A program made the translations under genes and the position numbers. Of a stretch of 64,000 nucleotides of DNA, positions 40,216 through 53,160 are shown one piece after another. Positions within the stretch are counted from its first letter, which is position 1; each line of letters starts with the position of its first letter. Source of the DNA: Opisthorchis felineus (lineage: Eukaryota; Platyhelminthes; Trematoda; Opisthorchiida; Opisthorchiidae); contig SJOL01008668.1 in assembly GCA_004794785.1 (NCBI GenBank), forward strand, positions 535,967-599,966, in the 5' to 3' direction. The notes below the pieces were generated by a model, which worked only from the letters and a program-made list of their open reading frames with translations, searched no databases and was not told the origin of the DNA.

Positions 40216-41199
40216 CAGGGTAGCTAGGCATTGGAAAGTACTTAAACCAAACAATTATTTTAATAGAGTGTTCATTCAGAACAAAACCACTAAAACTCAT
40301 TTGATCGCTTAGAGCATGTAGTGTGACTGACAACAATGGGGATATATCTCTCCACTCAGATCAAATAATAACCTTTTAGATAAAGCTTGGTCACAACCTG
40401 GTGCGAAAGAAAAAGTTAAATGAAGCCAGTATACTCTCGGACGATCAGGCAGACACTGATTTTTTTTCTGAAGAGTGTGTCCACTTCAAGTCCAGTCGAC
40501 ACTTCTTTTGTGAATGCGTGACATAATTTGTTCCAACGCCTCAATAGTTGAACAACGGAGTCCAAATACAGATGAGCTCAGCCGGTGTCTGGAATCAAAG
40601 TCTGGATTTGCTGGATTCATCCAACTGGAATGCTGCAGTCCGCGAAAATGGTCGGACTAAAATTGAATGGAAACGCATTCCAAAAATTAATACTCGTTCA
40701 GAGGGTATCAAGAAGTTATCAAAAATAGCCGGGTAGTTCAAAAGACCATGCTTTTTTTTAACTGTCGGGTAACCCAGCTTATGTCCCGCTCGTTTGGATA
40801 GAATGCTTACTCTAAACGAATCCAACTATGTAGATAAATTGTAATCACTTGCACTCCGAAATAGCTTGAGGTTTGTAACAGTGTTGATGGCAGCGACTTC
40901 GAAATAAAACTTGACGACGCAGAGTACTATCAAATTTTGTCCCTACAAAATGTTTCTGAGGGCTTCAAGTTCATATCCTCCTGGTTGCTTCCAGGGAAGA
41001 CCGCCTTCCACAAGTTAGCATTTTTTGGTTGTTTCCACTTCGGATGCCTTACGTTGTGACATTTAGGACACATCCCAAAAGTTTCCGTGGTGCTTTTGAG
41101 TACACAGATTATGTAAGAAAACTTAGCACCAAAGGTTATCACCTATAGTTGAAAATTATGATCACCAGCTGAAAAATAACTATGAGTGACAGATATGTA
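40216..41199. other. Unannotated sequence 3' of the R2-like element
   Basis: No gene is recognisable; the longest frames are 76 to 78 codons on either strand. Because the R2-like LINE reads toward lower coordinates, its 3' untranslated region would fall near 41,000-41,200, but I see no poly(A) tail or boundary. Confidence 0.4.
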
Positions 41200-42419
41200 A
41201 GGAGGTGCAGGAGAACATTAGTAAAGAAAAGAAACCACATCAGTGATTTTGCGGTCAGGCGAAATAATCTCCAGTCTAAGAATGCTTTGTATGGGAACAG
41301 CAGCTGAAGAATGAAGCAGTACTGAATGGTATTCAAGGTGCAGTGGGCGTTGGCACGGTCAAGACTCGTGCATCAGGCACACGGTGTCCGTTTTACAGGC
41401 TCAAGTGAGACAATCAATGGCAAGACTGAACATTCAACGCCATACGTCACGCATAAAAGCAGAATATGTAGGTACAGAGCCCAAAGTGATGAGCAATCAC
41501 AAGTCACCGGCTGTGACCTTACGAAGCCTCAGTCCTACTATAATCTTGTCGGTTTAAAGACGGCAGATTCCTCGATTATCGGCTCGTGGACCAAAACAAT
41601 AACTTCGGAATCGATGGCAGCTACGGCTGATATGACGGATAGGGAACAATCAGCACAATACTACTTGTTCTTCTCGCTCTGCTCAAGCATGCCCCTTCCG
41701 CCTGGAACCACGCTTAGGTATGTCACCGTTGCTAGGTTTTCCCTAAATGCTTGATGAGAAACATACAAGTACATGCTCTAAACTCCTCGAAGATGGTGTA
41801 TTCCAGATGATGGAGACATATTCCAATTTCCCCTGCAACCCGATTTTGACGAGAATAATGAACATCTTGCGCATTCCAGCAATACTACAAAATATGCTAT
41901 AGAAGGGACTGTTGGCAGCTCAGGTAGAATAGATCGTCATAGCGATGGGTCGGTGGCTGTGCACGACTACGCGTCGCTACGCCCTACCACGCACCGATGG
42001 TAGCACCTCAACTGGTGATGAAACGTTCGCAATCAAATTGCTCAACTAAGCAAACAGACCCACGAACAACTACAGAATATGCACTGAACTCTCCGGCTGA
42101 CTACATCTTCCACGGCGAAAGATCGTCTGGTAGCCATGACCACGCCGGACGCTTCTAACTCTCATCCTCAGCAGGCTGCAGACGAGTTGCCTACCCTGGA
42201 TACATATCCCAGGACACGTGGGTTCTGATAATACAGACAGTTGATACAATAGAGTCGAGGTGGCCAACCCTCGCAAACGTTGGCCATGAACTCCGTTCTG
42301 CACACAATCGCCCCGAAAAGAGCAAGGATTTCCCTGGAGTCGAATCGTAAGGCTAGAATGCTGAACAACCACGCGAAACCCATGATCATCAAAGAACCAA
42401 ATTGCGTGGTACTCGGCAC

Positions 42420-43720
42420 TAGAGAGAGAACATCTTTTCTGTACGTGCTTTCTGCCGCATCCGGATGGTCGCACTCAGACTAGCGATATTGAGTTCCCCA
42501 TGCTGTATATCGGCGGGGGTGTGACTGATTGCGATGTCCCTGAGAAGACGTAGTCAGCCACGAGTAGTGTGTCCCTCCTTTTGAGGGTGTTTCGGTGGAA
42601 ATGATAGGGAGAAACGAGTGTGTCAGCCGTGGTATCAAGTAGTTCCTTGGAATCTCCATCCTGTGATATGGCTCCAGCGGTACATGTAGCACCTCTTTCA
42701 GCAGCTTCCGTTGACGATTGCAGACTCACTTTCACCTGAAAGTAAAGGAGACGTCCAATTATGTCAAGCTATCTGCCAGACCCAGAGGGTTGATGACTTC
42801 CATGGCAAAGCAGAAAGGTTCGACTAAGACCGCAGCTGCCCACTGTTTTCCGTTTTCGCAAGTCACCAATGTTTTCACCTTTGGTGCGTTTATCGTTTTG
42901 ACAGCTTTCCCCAACTCGATCTCAGCAGCCTCGATTCTCCCTTTGAGGCGAATCAGACTTGCTGCGCAGGTAACCCAATCATCAGCGAAGCCAAAACTAT
43001 GCACTAATATGTCATGGAAATGATGTCTCAGTTGCGAGGTGGCTTCCAAACAACTGTCTTGATGCATAAATGCGAAGCAAAGTAAAAGCAGTTGCAATCT
43101 ACGGCTCTGGTGATCCGCAACAACTTTTCAAAAGCAACAAACGAGAATGGATGACAGACAGATCCGTCGCTGTTATCCCGGTGGCATCTAAAATGGGACC
43201 GTCGGAACTATAATGATACAGACACGACAAAAATGCGGTAGATAACTGGCATAATAACAGCAAGGATGTTGGCAGTGAACCGGCGAGGAATTCTCAGCGT
43301 AAGCTTGTCCATACCTGAGACCAATCGCCCATCAAGCAGATCGTATGCCAGCTGCCTCAACTGGCTGCAACTGGCTCTGTCGATCTCCAGTTCGATGGAA
43401 ATAAACCGCGACTTGCTCAGCATCCACCTGTTTTGGAACAGAACCACCTGTTAGCAATACTGATCGGCGTCCAGAGGTAGGCCGCACCTTCCTTTATACG
43501 ATTCATTCTGCAACCCATCAAGCATAGCAAACGTTGCATCTGTAGGGTTCAGATGACATGGATCAGTGTATTTGGCATCGGTTAGCCGGCACACAAGGGG
43601 CTTGCTGGTGACGGCATCGGCAGACAGGCTTCCACGTGTGTGGGAATCCCTTGAATAGGTCGAGGCCCAGAAGCAGCAGACATATCCCTGTTCTAGTCTT
43701 TGGGTGCAACTCCCAGGCAA
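42420..43720 (-). pseudogene. R2-like reverse transcriptase and thumb remnant
   Basis: In order on the minus strand: a block DGSVCHPFSFVAFEKLL (43,119-43,165) matching the QGDPLSPxLFN region; FADD at 42,978-42,989 with both catalytic Asp codons intact; INAPKVKTL (42,867-42,893) matching the 'GLxxNxxKxKTL' block; LDVSFT preceded by a TAA stop (42,740-42,760) where the clade has YLGVxFT; LIPRLTHS (about 42,620-42,643); HRNTLKRRDTLL in another frame (about 42,561-42,600), where the clade has a basic 'xxxLkxlD' segment; and ELNIASLSATIRMRQKAR (42,442-42,499), matching GGLGIxSL and following residues. The last blocks are specific to R2-like LINEs with the restriction-like endonuclease, which separates this from CR1, RTE or Jockey types. 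Upstream motifs 1 to 4 are not clearly readable. Confidence 0.62.
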
Positions 43721-44044
43721 AGACTAGAAGGTCAACGTTAGGAAGCAAACCGTCAAAACTGGATTCAAAGAGTAACAAGGTGCAATCCATGATCCGTTTG
43801 AACGAGGCGTCATAGGCGTCACAGTTGGACGAATGTAAAGCTGTCTGACCAGTGGTTTGATCAGGCATCGTGATGACCATTAATCCAGCTGTGCTCACGA
43901 CCCATGCACAAGTATCTTGGTTTCGATACCGGTATCTGAACAATTAGAAGAATATTGCTTGAAGAATACCCACTCGAACAGAGTGGTTTGCGTGTCACAA
44001 GGTGAATATAATTTGTCAGCCTGGCACTGAAAGTCTACACTCGA

Positions 44045-44120
44045 CCAAGTTGAGTACAGTGTGCGTCAGGCCTCAGGCCGGTCTTCATCTGAAACAGGCG
44101 GGAACAACCAGTGCCAGCCA
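44045..44120 (-). pseudogene. Possible R2-type N-terminal zinc finger remnant
   Basis: On the minus strand, GCSRLFQMKTGL with a following His-Cys pair resembles the R2 C2H2 finger, CxxCxRxFxxxxGLxxHxxxxH. The first Cys is missing (a Gly codon one base away from Cys) and the His ligands are partly displaced. Its position, about 400 bases upstream of the RT, fits an R2 protein. Alone this would be weak; it is supported by the RT downstream. Confidence 0.35.
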
Positions 44121-44261
44121 ACTGGACAACCACGTTTGTGCAAACACTTTCATGAACTTGGGCTTTCCAGTTACAGAACCCATCACAGTCTTTGCACGTG
44201 AACCGTATGCACTGGTTGAAACTTGTGCAAAAGCGGCAGCTGTTCACTGCTGAGAGTTAGC

Positions 44262-44305
44262 GGTATGTTTGAAGCCGCTGAACTCTTAGCTCAACCAAAC
44301 ATACC
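44262..44305. repeat. Inverted repeat, 10-bp perfect arms
   Basis: GGTATGTTTG (44,262-44,271) and CAAACATACC (44,296-44,305) are exact complements around a 24-base loop. An overlapping second inverted pair, AGAGTTAGCGG (from 44,252) and CCGCTGAACTCT (44,275-44,286) with one bulge, makes alternative hairpins possible. It lies just beyond the presumed 5' end of the R2-like element. Confidence 0.85.
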
Positions 44306-44309
44306 AGGA

Positions 44310-47300
44310 GAAGGTGGTAGGCGAACAAACCAGAAAAAAAGGTGTTCTAAACAATACGTAGAATGCAGTAAAATCAGAGTGAAGTTGATGTCTGATCCTA
44401 AGCATCTTAATCATATGATCTGTTGATATATAGACCCAATTACTCGGTACACTTACTGAAGTCAGAGATTGGTCTAAACTTCTGCAAGTTTCGTGCTGCA
44501 CCTCGGCTACTTCCACTGTTCCTTTAATGTGCATAGGTTTTTCAAAGGAAATAACGTACTTATCTTCGTTCCCTCCATGAACTTCAAGGTTAGATTCATT
44601 ATGTTAACTTACCAAAGCCTGGTGTAAAAGTGGAGTAGAAACTTCGGCATCTACGTTCAGACCTGACCATACTGGTCCACCGTGGATTCCACGCACAAAA
44701 ATTCAGCCAATCCGGGCATTTCGTGATTGTCAGAAAGCCTGTCTCTGTCCAAGGTATAAAAACAAAATAAATGATGCCATTGAGACATTTTGGTTTTTGT
44801 TTGGAACACTGTAGCCGTAATACTGAGATACGCCTGACTGCTTTGTATTTCTTCCACAATGGATGAGGTAGTTCTGTGCTATTTATTCTGTTGGATGGAT
44901 CTAGTTTTCATGTTGATAAACTCCGCGTCCAGAATGCGTTTCACTCAGTCGTGTATTGCATTGAAACGGTCACGAACCGAGAAGAAAGTGAGACCTCGAA
45001 GAAAAGCATGAAAAATTTAGTCAGCCAGCTTAGTCACGTTGGAAGCCGTCCGCTATCTAGTTTGGAAAGTTGAAACAAATTACACTGATATAAAGGAACA
45101 AGGAACCCTAATCAATTTCTCAGTGACATCTTCGTATCTAGGCCAACATACCCAGCCTCTGCTTTTTTATCCCCAACCAATTAGTCGTTAAGTTAGCACC
45201 ATCAACGTCGAATTATTGAGGGCCATCGCCTTCACAGGTTCACCATCTTCTTTGCGCACCTTTAGCATTGGTGAATTAAAGTAAGTCAATCACAAGCAAT
45301 GAACAATCTGACACGCTGTATACCTGAGGTAAACGAAACTAACAACAAGGAGGCTAATTGTGAAGAAGTTATTTAACAACCCAATAGCCCAGAGGCCTTC
45401 ATGGTCTTAAAGTACGAAACAAGGTATAGTCGTATATTCTCAATGGCCTTGATGGTGAAAGGTCTCCTTGAAATGTGAGGTGATGGGAGTGTAACTCCCG
45501 GTATGTACGAGGATGTGACTGTCAACAAGCCAAACTTTATATGCTAGGCTTTCCATTTATTGTGGAGCAAAGAAAACATTCACGCTCAAACCGGCCAAAC
45601 ACCAAACGAGCTGAATTTTTCGGGATAAGAATATAAATTAAAGCCGTCACAAACTTAAATATAGGAAGAGGAATTTGTAGATGGATGTATGCTTGGCGAC
45701 GCTGCTGACACTATTTATGGTAGCACATTGCGTGCTGTTTAAATTAACATCCCGTTTGCATTTCCCTACCATCACTAGTTCTTCTGACAAAAGTCACTTT
45801 TACATAACAAGAGGGGTGGATTTATGGATGTCAGAGTATTTCGCGACAGAAGAACCCATAATTTTCGCGTAAAATTCGGCTACAAAACTGAGAATTTCTC
45901 CTGTGGTACGTGCATCTTTTGTTCTAAATTTAGTAAATAAAACATCAAAAAAGCCAACTGATGTGAAACGCTGCGATAAATTGAGCGTTTGCAAAAAGCA
46001 TGGTTGTCGCCCACAAAATTTGACAAAATTTGTTACCGATCGGCGCAACTTGGAAAACTAAAAAACTGCAATTTATGTCCGACTGCACTCCGGTAAATAA
46101 GTTTGATTATACGTGTTTGACAAAAACAATACGGAGACTTTCCGAAACGTCCCTCCGAATCTAATGAAACCTTATTGTTGCATCTATTATGAACCCTGTT
46201 GCAGAAAACCTCTACTTACTCAGGCCAAAACGCTTTCGGGCACCCATGTTAACGATGGTGAGGATGGTGATGGAAATGGCGAAGACAGTGGTTCCGAAAA
46301 TATTCCAAATAGTGAAGCAACCTTGCGGCAGGCAGTTATTAGCTCAAACTACAATGCACATCTGTCCGAGATTCATCAGAGAAAGGACCCTCAGGACACT
46401 GAACCTTAGTAATCTGTTGAGCTCATGACAAAGAATAGGAGACTACCCTTCAACAATAACTGACCTCACAAAACGAAACTCAGGATTGAATCAACTGCCC
46501 AAACTTCAAACGCAGTTCGACATCTCTTTTTCTTTTCTACCTCACATTTATGGGTCTTACAACTTGGCACCTGGCTAACTTAAGTGACGCAAACCAATTT
46601 TCCTACGTGGTAAACTTGCCGGAGGTAAAAAAGGCCCCCATCCACCTGATTGATGCATATCATAAGATAAATCTAGCCGAATCATTTAATTTGATTCGCC
46701 AAATGCCAGGTATTCGCTTGCCAGAAAAATGGACTGAGAAACAGCCCATCTGGTTGCACTGTTACTATTTACTACCTCGTATGCACTGAAGATCTGGTTT
46801 GAAAAAGTTCCCCGATCACTTTAACGGATGAGCAACGCCTGGTGCGAAGTACCAGCCAATTATTTTTCCATGGATTGACCACGTGCTGGCCACTTGTTCA
46901 GCATGGACGTTCTCGCATGATGTTGAGGCCCCTAGTTGCCCCCTCTGATTAGGTAGTGTTATTTTGTGCAACCTGATAAAAACAGCAACCTTTTTCCTTT
47001 TCCATCAATAGGCTGCAATGGCACACTCCGGTGTCGCTGCTGACGTCATCTATGAGGGATTTATTTAAGACAGCTATGCTTTGTTAGCGTAACCCGGACG
47101 TGGTCGTAAGATGCCCTATCTATCAACCTAACCCGGAATACGCAGCGAAGACACTGACGACAGACCATCTAAAGCTTGCGAAATCACCGTTCTCAAATGC
47201 ATATTTTACTGGTAGCCTAACCTCAGCTACTATCCATGAAGTATAATCTATTTCCGAGCTTTCCCAGAGCATACTTTCCAACTGCAGGAATATTTTTCTG

Positions 47301-50300
47301 GCGTTGTCATAAATACATTGCGTTTTTTTTCATCTGTACAAATGGCAACACTAGTGATCCCGTGTGATTTAGGAGACTGATTTATAACTGACGCAGACTG
47401 ATCTGAAAAGCACACCTTGACCGGAGCTGGGGCACTTATACTTCCATATGCCGTGACCACGGGGCCATCTGGTATACATATCCCGGAAAGGAAGTTCCAA
47501 CTCACTCGGTAGTTGTGAATACTCAGTATTACGATGCTTTAAATTTTGACCTTAGAAGTAGAGGGACGTTTCCGTAGTCAATACGCCTGAAACGAGCCGA
47601 AAGGCTTGTTTATCTTTCACGACGATATAAGTTATATAGATTGTCGAGGTTGCCGCAAAATTAACGGGAGCGTCAATAATATTGAGAGTCTCAGAATACA
47701 CGGAGTTGCGTCGGAATTATTTTACCAGCAGAATCCTAGCCTTACGGGGCTGTGGTTTGACGGATTAGCTGTAGGTATTGAACAGTTAAATGTGAACAGA
47801 ATCGATAAGATCAATAAGGAGAGCCATCGAAAAAAAAACACCATGGTGAAATTTGCATTCAGATACCCTCGTCTGCTGAATAGGCTACAGCTTGTTGCAG
47901 TTATTAATCACTGGTTTTAAATGAAGGCTTAGCCAACGCCCATGGACTGTAGACCAGTTGATGGTCGGTTCCTCACAACATGCTCGCTTTCATCCTTTGA
48001 ATGTTGTTGGGAACGTATTCGCAATGCGCATACTTCACCCCATCTTACGTTACGGATGGACTTGAAAATTTGACGGCAGCTGGCTCAATCAAAGCCAGTC
48101 CCGTAATAACTGGTTAGATATTGTCTGTGTTTAGGAGCAATCTTTTATCGCTGCAAAGTACTTGAAATTTGGTTTGCTTTGGAAATGGTGGAATGAATAA
48201 GGGAAAGCAAACCACCAAGCTCCAGCTTAACAGGTGGGTTTTCTACCTACTTAACGAGCGATTAAGTCATGTGACATTTAACCACTAGTCTTTTTTACGT
48301 AATGCACGGCCAGTGCGCGACATGTGTCCGGTTGCGTAAACGATCGTTGCAGATGGTTGGGTTTGTCTAAGGAGACGTCAATGAACCTATAAATAAGCAA
48401 CAATTTGTTTTCTACTGTTGGACAGCATACCAAACGTTCTTCTACCTGCGAGGATCTCAGCTGTGTAGTCCCAATTCTGTTCCGATTATATTGGTTGGGA
48501 TTTTCCTTTTCTTCAGCTGAGATTAAGTTCGTACTCTTAAAATAAACCTTCAGCGTAGCTTTAGGTGGACGTGTTCTTCGTGCGGTTAAATTCAATGCGT
48601 TACTTTATCGCCCATCATACGGGTAGTTGCTGAAACACGTTTGATCAAGCAATATCGTGGTGGCCAGGTATACAGCAGAAAAGGTGGTTGACATGTCATT
48701 GACGTGATCGTAACTTGGTTCTTCACATATTGATGAGGCAATGGATTTTCGAGTGCGAGTGTGCACAACAAATACGACACATACAAGGCGTGATCAACAT
48801 ATGATGAAAACGTGATCATAACGTTATAACTAGTACAATTTGATCCAATGCCCATATTCGGAATGCTGCCTGTTTACATAATGTTGGTATCTGGAGTTTA
48901 TTTGTCACGAGAAACGGGTAACAAGAATCACAAATGTGCCACTGCTGATGGGCACTAAATCGTTTGGGAAATATTATAAGCTAAACCTCCTTGTCGGCCA
49001 GTTCAGACTACACGGACGTATATTCGTTACGTGAGCTATCTACTGAAATATAGGAGAAACAGAATACCGGTTGACAAAGGCGTACGATACATTCCAAACG
49101 ACCGATTGTTTGACCCGTTTTGAAAGCTAATGAAGGAGACTGTAAATTGACGTAATACATTAATCATGAGGTTGCTGAAAACTCTTTGACTGTCCACGAC
49201 CGGTTGTGCCCTTCTTCGGGCTCACCACATAGACGCAGTCCCCGAGTTTCCGTTAACCTTGTGTTCTGCTTGAACCTAAATTGCACGAGCTTAGTGAAAT
49301 ACTATCATTTTGCAAACCAATTTGGTTTTGCGGAAGACTCACCTGGAACCCAGCTGCATCTCTCGAGTATGATGTTCTTAAACCCTAAGAAGGACTAAAC
49401 CGGTCGTGGGCTATCGAAGAGTTTCTGACAACCTCATGAGCAGTATGTTACGTCTATATAATGCATTGCGACGTCTCGAATACCCTACCAACTGAAATAT
49501 GAGTATACCTGGTGCAGCACATTCAGTTGCTTAAAATAGCATAAACGAGAGGTTCGGCTAGGTTCCCGGTGAGCATCCGAACAAAAGCAAAGTGGTTTGC
49601 GAATGAGTGTATTACGCTGAGACTGGAAGTTGTTCCATATCCCGTGGTGAGGCAGTGAGTTCTTAGATATTTCTGAACTTAGAAAAGAACCCTAAGTTAC
49701 ATAGTCCAGTATAGCAGATCGTACCCAAAACCCCTTTCACCCACATATGTTGGTCAGTGAAAACGTCCACCATCCAGCAGTCAATACTGCATTGAGTTTG
49801 TCCCGGAGACTTGCTAGAGGCATTCAATTAAAAGTCTCGCCAAAGAGCAAAAAGGTAACACATACCGAAGGAACAGCACCCATTTCCATCCAGTGCATCA
49901 GGCTAGAAGCAGCTTTGAAGTTCACCGTATCCTTTCACGAAACTATTGTCAGGTTTTGACGCTATGTGCGTTCCTCCCACTTATTTATTGGCAAACCGGT
50001 TCCGAATTTTGCATCAGTAGACTTGTTCTATGAATGAACTATAAACGCGGTTTTGTGTTACTTTTCTTTGGGTGCACTTATGATTTATGTGAGTGATTTT
50101 GCTCGTTACATTTTAACGCTGCTCAGTGCTCAAGATTACTGCACTATCAGGAGCGAAACAATCCTAATATGGTTAGCATGCGTTACAAGCATATTTCTGA
50201 TTAAGAGGAATATGCATTTTCTGTGAGTTTGCCGCCTTCATAAGGCTTGAGTGTGACAACCTATCATAGAGTTCATATTACGCAGTCTTTGATCACATCT

Positions 50301-50980
50301 CAAGTGGTGACGTACATGAAAAACGAGGCGCTGTTTTCCGTAGATTTGTCAAAGTTTGAAATCCACGATAGCAATGATAGAAAAAACAGGATCTTTTTCA
50401 TGTTATTGAGGAAGCTTCTCTGTATGCCCAGGAGAAACACGTTAGCAGGTTTGTCTCAAGCAAGCATTTCAAATCGCAGGTATAACCCATAAAAATTTTC
50501 CTGCTTTCATGGACACACCGAATCATGAGACCTACAACCCATGGCAGCAATATCCTCGAAGGATCCAGATCTGGAAGCATGTGGTAGACGGTAGCAAGTG
50601 GTGGACTGTCCAAACTTCACCCCATATTAAGCTACGGTTTACCTATAATGACCGCAATTTATGACAAGTGAAGGAAGCCACTGAAGCAATTGAGACAAAT
50701 GCCATTCTTTTTAGAAATTTAAAAATTTCGGATTAACTTATCCACTTGAATACAGTGTAGAAACTAAGACCAGAAGACGCCGGAACGTTATTTTCACTCG
50801 TTCAGCTACGCTCTGCAGACCGTGAAATTGACACTATAAACCAGAATAAACGTAAACAACCTCGTTGTGGATCAGTCAGCTCTTGTTCTTATTCCGAAGA
50901 TCAGGATGAAGTAAATTGCATGGCTTCAGTCAGTTCTAGCAATTTCTTGCTGACTATTCGGAAAAAACTCTCAAGACGGC
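44310..50980. other. Unannotated non-coding DNA
   Basis: No gene is recognisable. Frames of note but without family: 46,113-46,409 plus, 98 codons, with an acidic Asp/Gly/Glu-rich middle from a purine-rich tract; 47,248-47,505 minus, 85 codons, of balanced protein-like composition and open further upstream to a stop near 47,540; 47,606-47,920 plus, 104 codons; 48,278-48,595 minus, 105 codons. None has a recognised domain or convincing splice signals. Confidence 0.5.
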
Positions 50981-50984
50981 TTTA

Positions 50985-51055
50985 ACTCCAGCCATGGTTA
51001 GAATGTATTGCGCGACGGATAAGGTAGCAAGTTCGGACCCAGACTTAGAGTCCAC
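50985..51055 (+). repeat. tRNA-like SINE trace
   Basis: TGGTTAGAATG (50,995-51,005) resembles a tRNA A box, and AGTTCGGACCC (51,030-51,040) resembles a B box. They are separated by 24 bases, as in a tRNA. The acceptor and anticodon stems do not pair well, so I read it as a decayed tRNA-derived SINE rather than a tRNA gene. Confidence 0.35.
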
Positions 51056-52980
51056 CGTTGATCGATTGGTTTTTGTGTGGAGTGCTCCTGTCTGCTTCGC
51101 TTACTAAGATATCAGTATGACTGTATAACTTGGTACAGAACACACTGGATGGAAAAATTGGACATAAAATGCATAATGCATGGGAGAATAATTGGTCAGA
51201 ATAGACTTGGTTGGGTGGCTGAATACGGACAATCGGTTGTAGCACTTAGTTGACCTTATGACTGATGATGAAACGCAGCACCAAAAAGACCGTTTTTACT
51301 AAATAAGGGGACCCCCATTTAGGCTGAAACATGATACGTTGAGAAAATCTCATGGTTAGCAGTTATAAAGTAATATCTCTTAGCAGAAGCCCTCTGCTTC
51401 CTTGTGGGAGCCCGAAATACGAGACCACCTTACGTGGCCGTGTGCAGTGTTGCTATGTAAAACGAAAAAAATCGCAAATCAAGCTAGGGTCCTGTGCGAC
51501 TGTGTTATACGGAACGTCCAAATTTCTGTTGAAAAAAGTAGGCAAAAATGCAAAACTGCCACCAGTTTCTGCCTCGATTAAGGCTGGGCAACTTAAATCC
51601 ACCGATCGTTTACCAAACCTCTCCGGAACGATGACTACCCAATCGGTCGCAAACTTTCTCCAATTGACTGGGCAGCTTAGTTGTATAATAATTCCAGCTA
51701 TTGAGTCTCACTTGACCTCATCATAATTCCCCCATTCATTTGCGAATTTCGCTACATACTTTTGATCTCCACTTGTTTTGCTCACATCGCCGCAAAGGCC
51801 GTCCCGTGCGACACTTTTTTATTAGCATGTGTGTCTCTGCGTGAATGTGTGCAGCTGACCTGCTTACCCATGCGCGTTCCTGTCCTTTTGCTGAGCCTGT
51901 CTTGACTTGTTTTCTCATGAGGTCTGTGTGCTCGCACCGTCGTATGCATACGTACAACCAACCACCATGCCACTGATTTATTCTGTGTTTGAATTCGAAG
52001 CGGGTGTCTCAGAAGTACAAAGTGATCAGTTCTCCACATTTTTTTCCAGAAAGTTAAGCCAAACTATGCTGAGAATCAGAGAAGAGCTTTGCACCTGTTT
52101 CATCCATATTAGAAATCACCAGCAGTGCCCATCCCACGAAACTCCATAGAGCCTCGATCCTTCGGTTTCCTGGCCAGTGGTTAATCCTGTCTGTATGTCT
52201 GTCTGATCCGGCCGTATATCCCTTCTACGTACGAGTTAACCACATCGCTAAACACCGGCTTGTGACAAAACGGCTGGGACTTCAAATTACCAGCCGGCAG
52301 GTCGCAAGTTCAAGACTTTGGTGTGTCGTGAGATGTGAACCGCTGATGATTACTAATAACGCAAAACAGCTGGATAATGCCTCTCAGCTTTAAGCATAGA
52401 CTGACTCCACTTACTGGACGAAATATCTACTGAAATTCCCGGATCTCCTTGCACAACTAATAACATCTTAGGAAAAGTTGAAAAGATAAAAAGTGGTTAC
52501 GTCTGATTTTTGTTTGCAACAGCTGCCACTGTCTTCACACGTGAGTACTGCCTCTCTCCTGCACAATAACTAGAACTTGTGCAGGGGCAGTAGCTGGATC
52601 AGAGTATTTGTTGTAAAGAGTAAGCCAACGGTATAATGAAACCGGGCAGGATGGTCGACACCATTTGGGGTTGGTGAAATCCTGGGTCACGCAGACAGAA
52701 TTTCAGACATTCCAGATGACATCATGCAGTGACGTTTTGGCGCATCAACCACTATGTTTATTTTTTTAGCACGCATGAAGAGCCAAGCAGCATTAACAAA
52801 GGATTAAAAAGAGGAAAAGGTTAAAAAAACCATGCCATCAAAAGTTGGGCACATCGCATTGCATTGTTCCTGAAATGTGAAAGAATGTTTTGCGCGAAAA
52901 TCGAGGAACGGACAGAGACCAGAAACTGAAGAAAGGACAAGCACTTTCCGACACTTTTCAGGGTGCAGGATGGATGAGCA
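51056..52980. other. Unannotated non-coding DNA
   Basis: No gene is recognisable. The 124-codon plus frame at 51,352-51,726 is Lys/Ser/Thr-rich without a domain. A B-box-like GTTCAAGAC at 52,308-52,316, preceded by GGTCGCAA, is a further weak tRNA-like trace with no A box found. Confidence 0.5.
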
Positions 52981-53160
52981 GGGTCGTGACTCACACAGAC
53001 AGTTGCAGAATACGTCACAAGCAGTCATTTGGAAAAGACGCTGGCAATGAAGAATAACCAACATCGTGTGCGTCGCTGGAGTAAGCAGAGAACTCTGGAC
53101 AGTTAGTATGTTTGAATCACTGAGTAGTACCGTAGGAGAACTAACTGCGATTTACATGGC
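52981..53160 (+). pseudogene. Possible RNase H-like fragment
   Basis: Two blocks fit the RNase HI fold in spacing: THTDS near 52,990-53,005, where the family has xxTDGS, and GELTAIYMAIRSL (53,130-53,168) followed by a stop, where the family has AELxAIxxAL. Their distance of about 45 residues suits the fold, and the frame changes between them. No RT was found upstream. This is a weak assignment that could be chance. Confidence 0.22.

Larger units (their letters stand above)
41200..44250 (-). mobile_element. Degenerate R2-clade LINE retrotransposon
   Basis: R2-clade LINEs encode one protein: N-terminal zinc fingers, a reverse transcriptase, a thumb-linker region, a CCHC zinc knuckle and a restriction-like endonuclease. 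Reading the minus strand, the landmarks appear in that order over about 3 kb, close to the family's usual coding length. They are a finger-like block near 44,050-44,120, RT motifs at 43,165-42,860, a YLGV-like block at 42,740-42,757, an LIPRL block at 42,623-42,643, a GGLGI-like block at 42,442-42,499 and a possible knuckle at 42,073-42,093. Several frameshifts and stops interrupt it. The flanks are not ribosomal DNA, the usual R2 target. The 3' part below 42,000 is uncertain. Confidence 0.6.

Noticed and set aside
41326..41754. 142-codon plus-strand frame as a gene
   Set aside because: It lies antisense to the 3' part of the R2-like element and shows no domain of its own.
46113..46409. Acidic Asp/Gly/Glu-rich protein
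   Set aside because: The acidic stretch comes from a local purine-rich tract, and an overlapping frame in the same direction is equally open.
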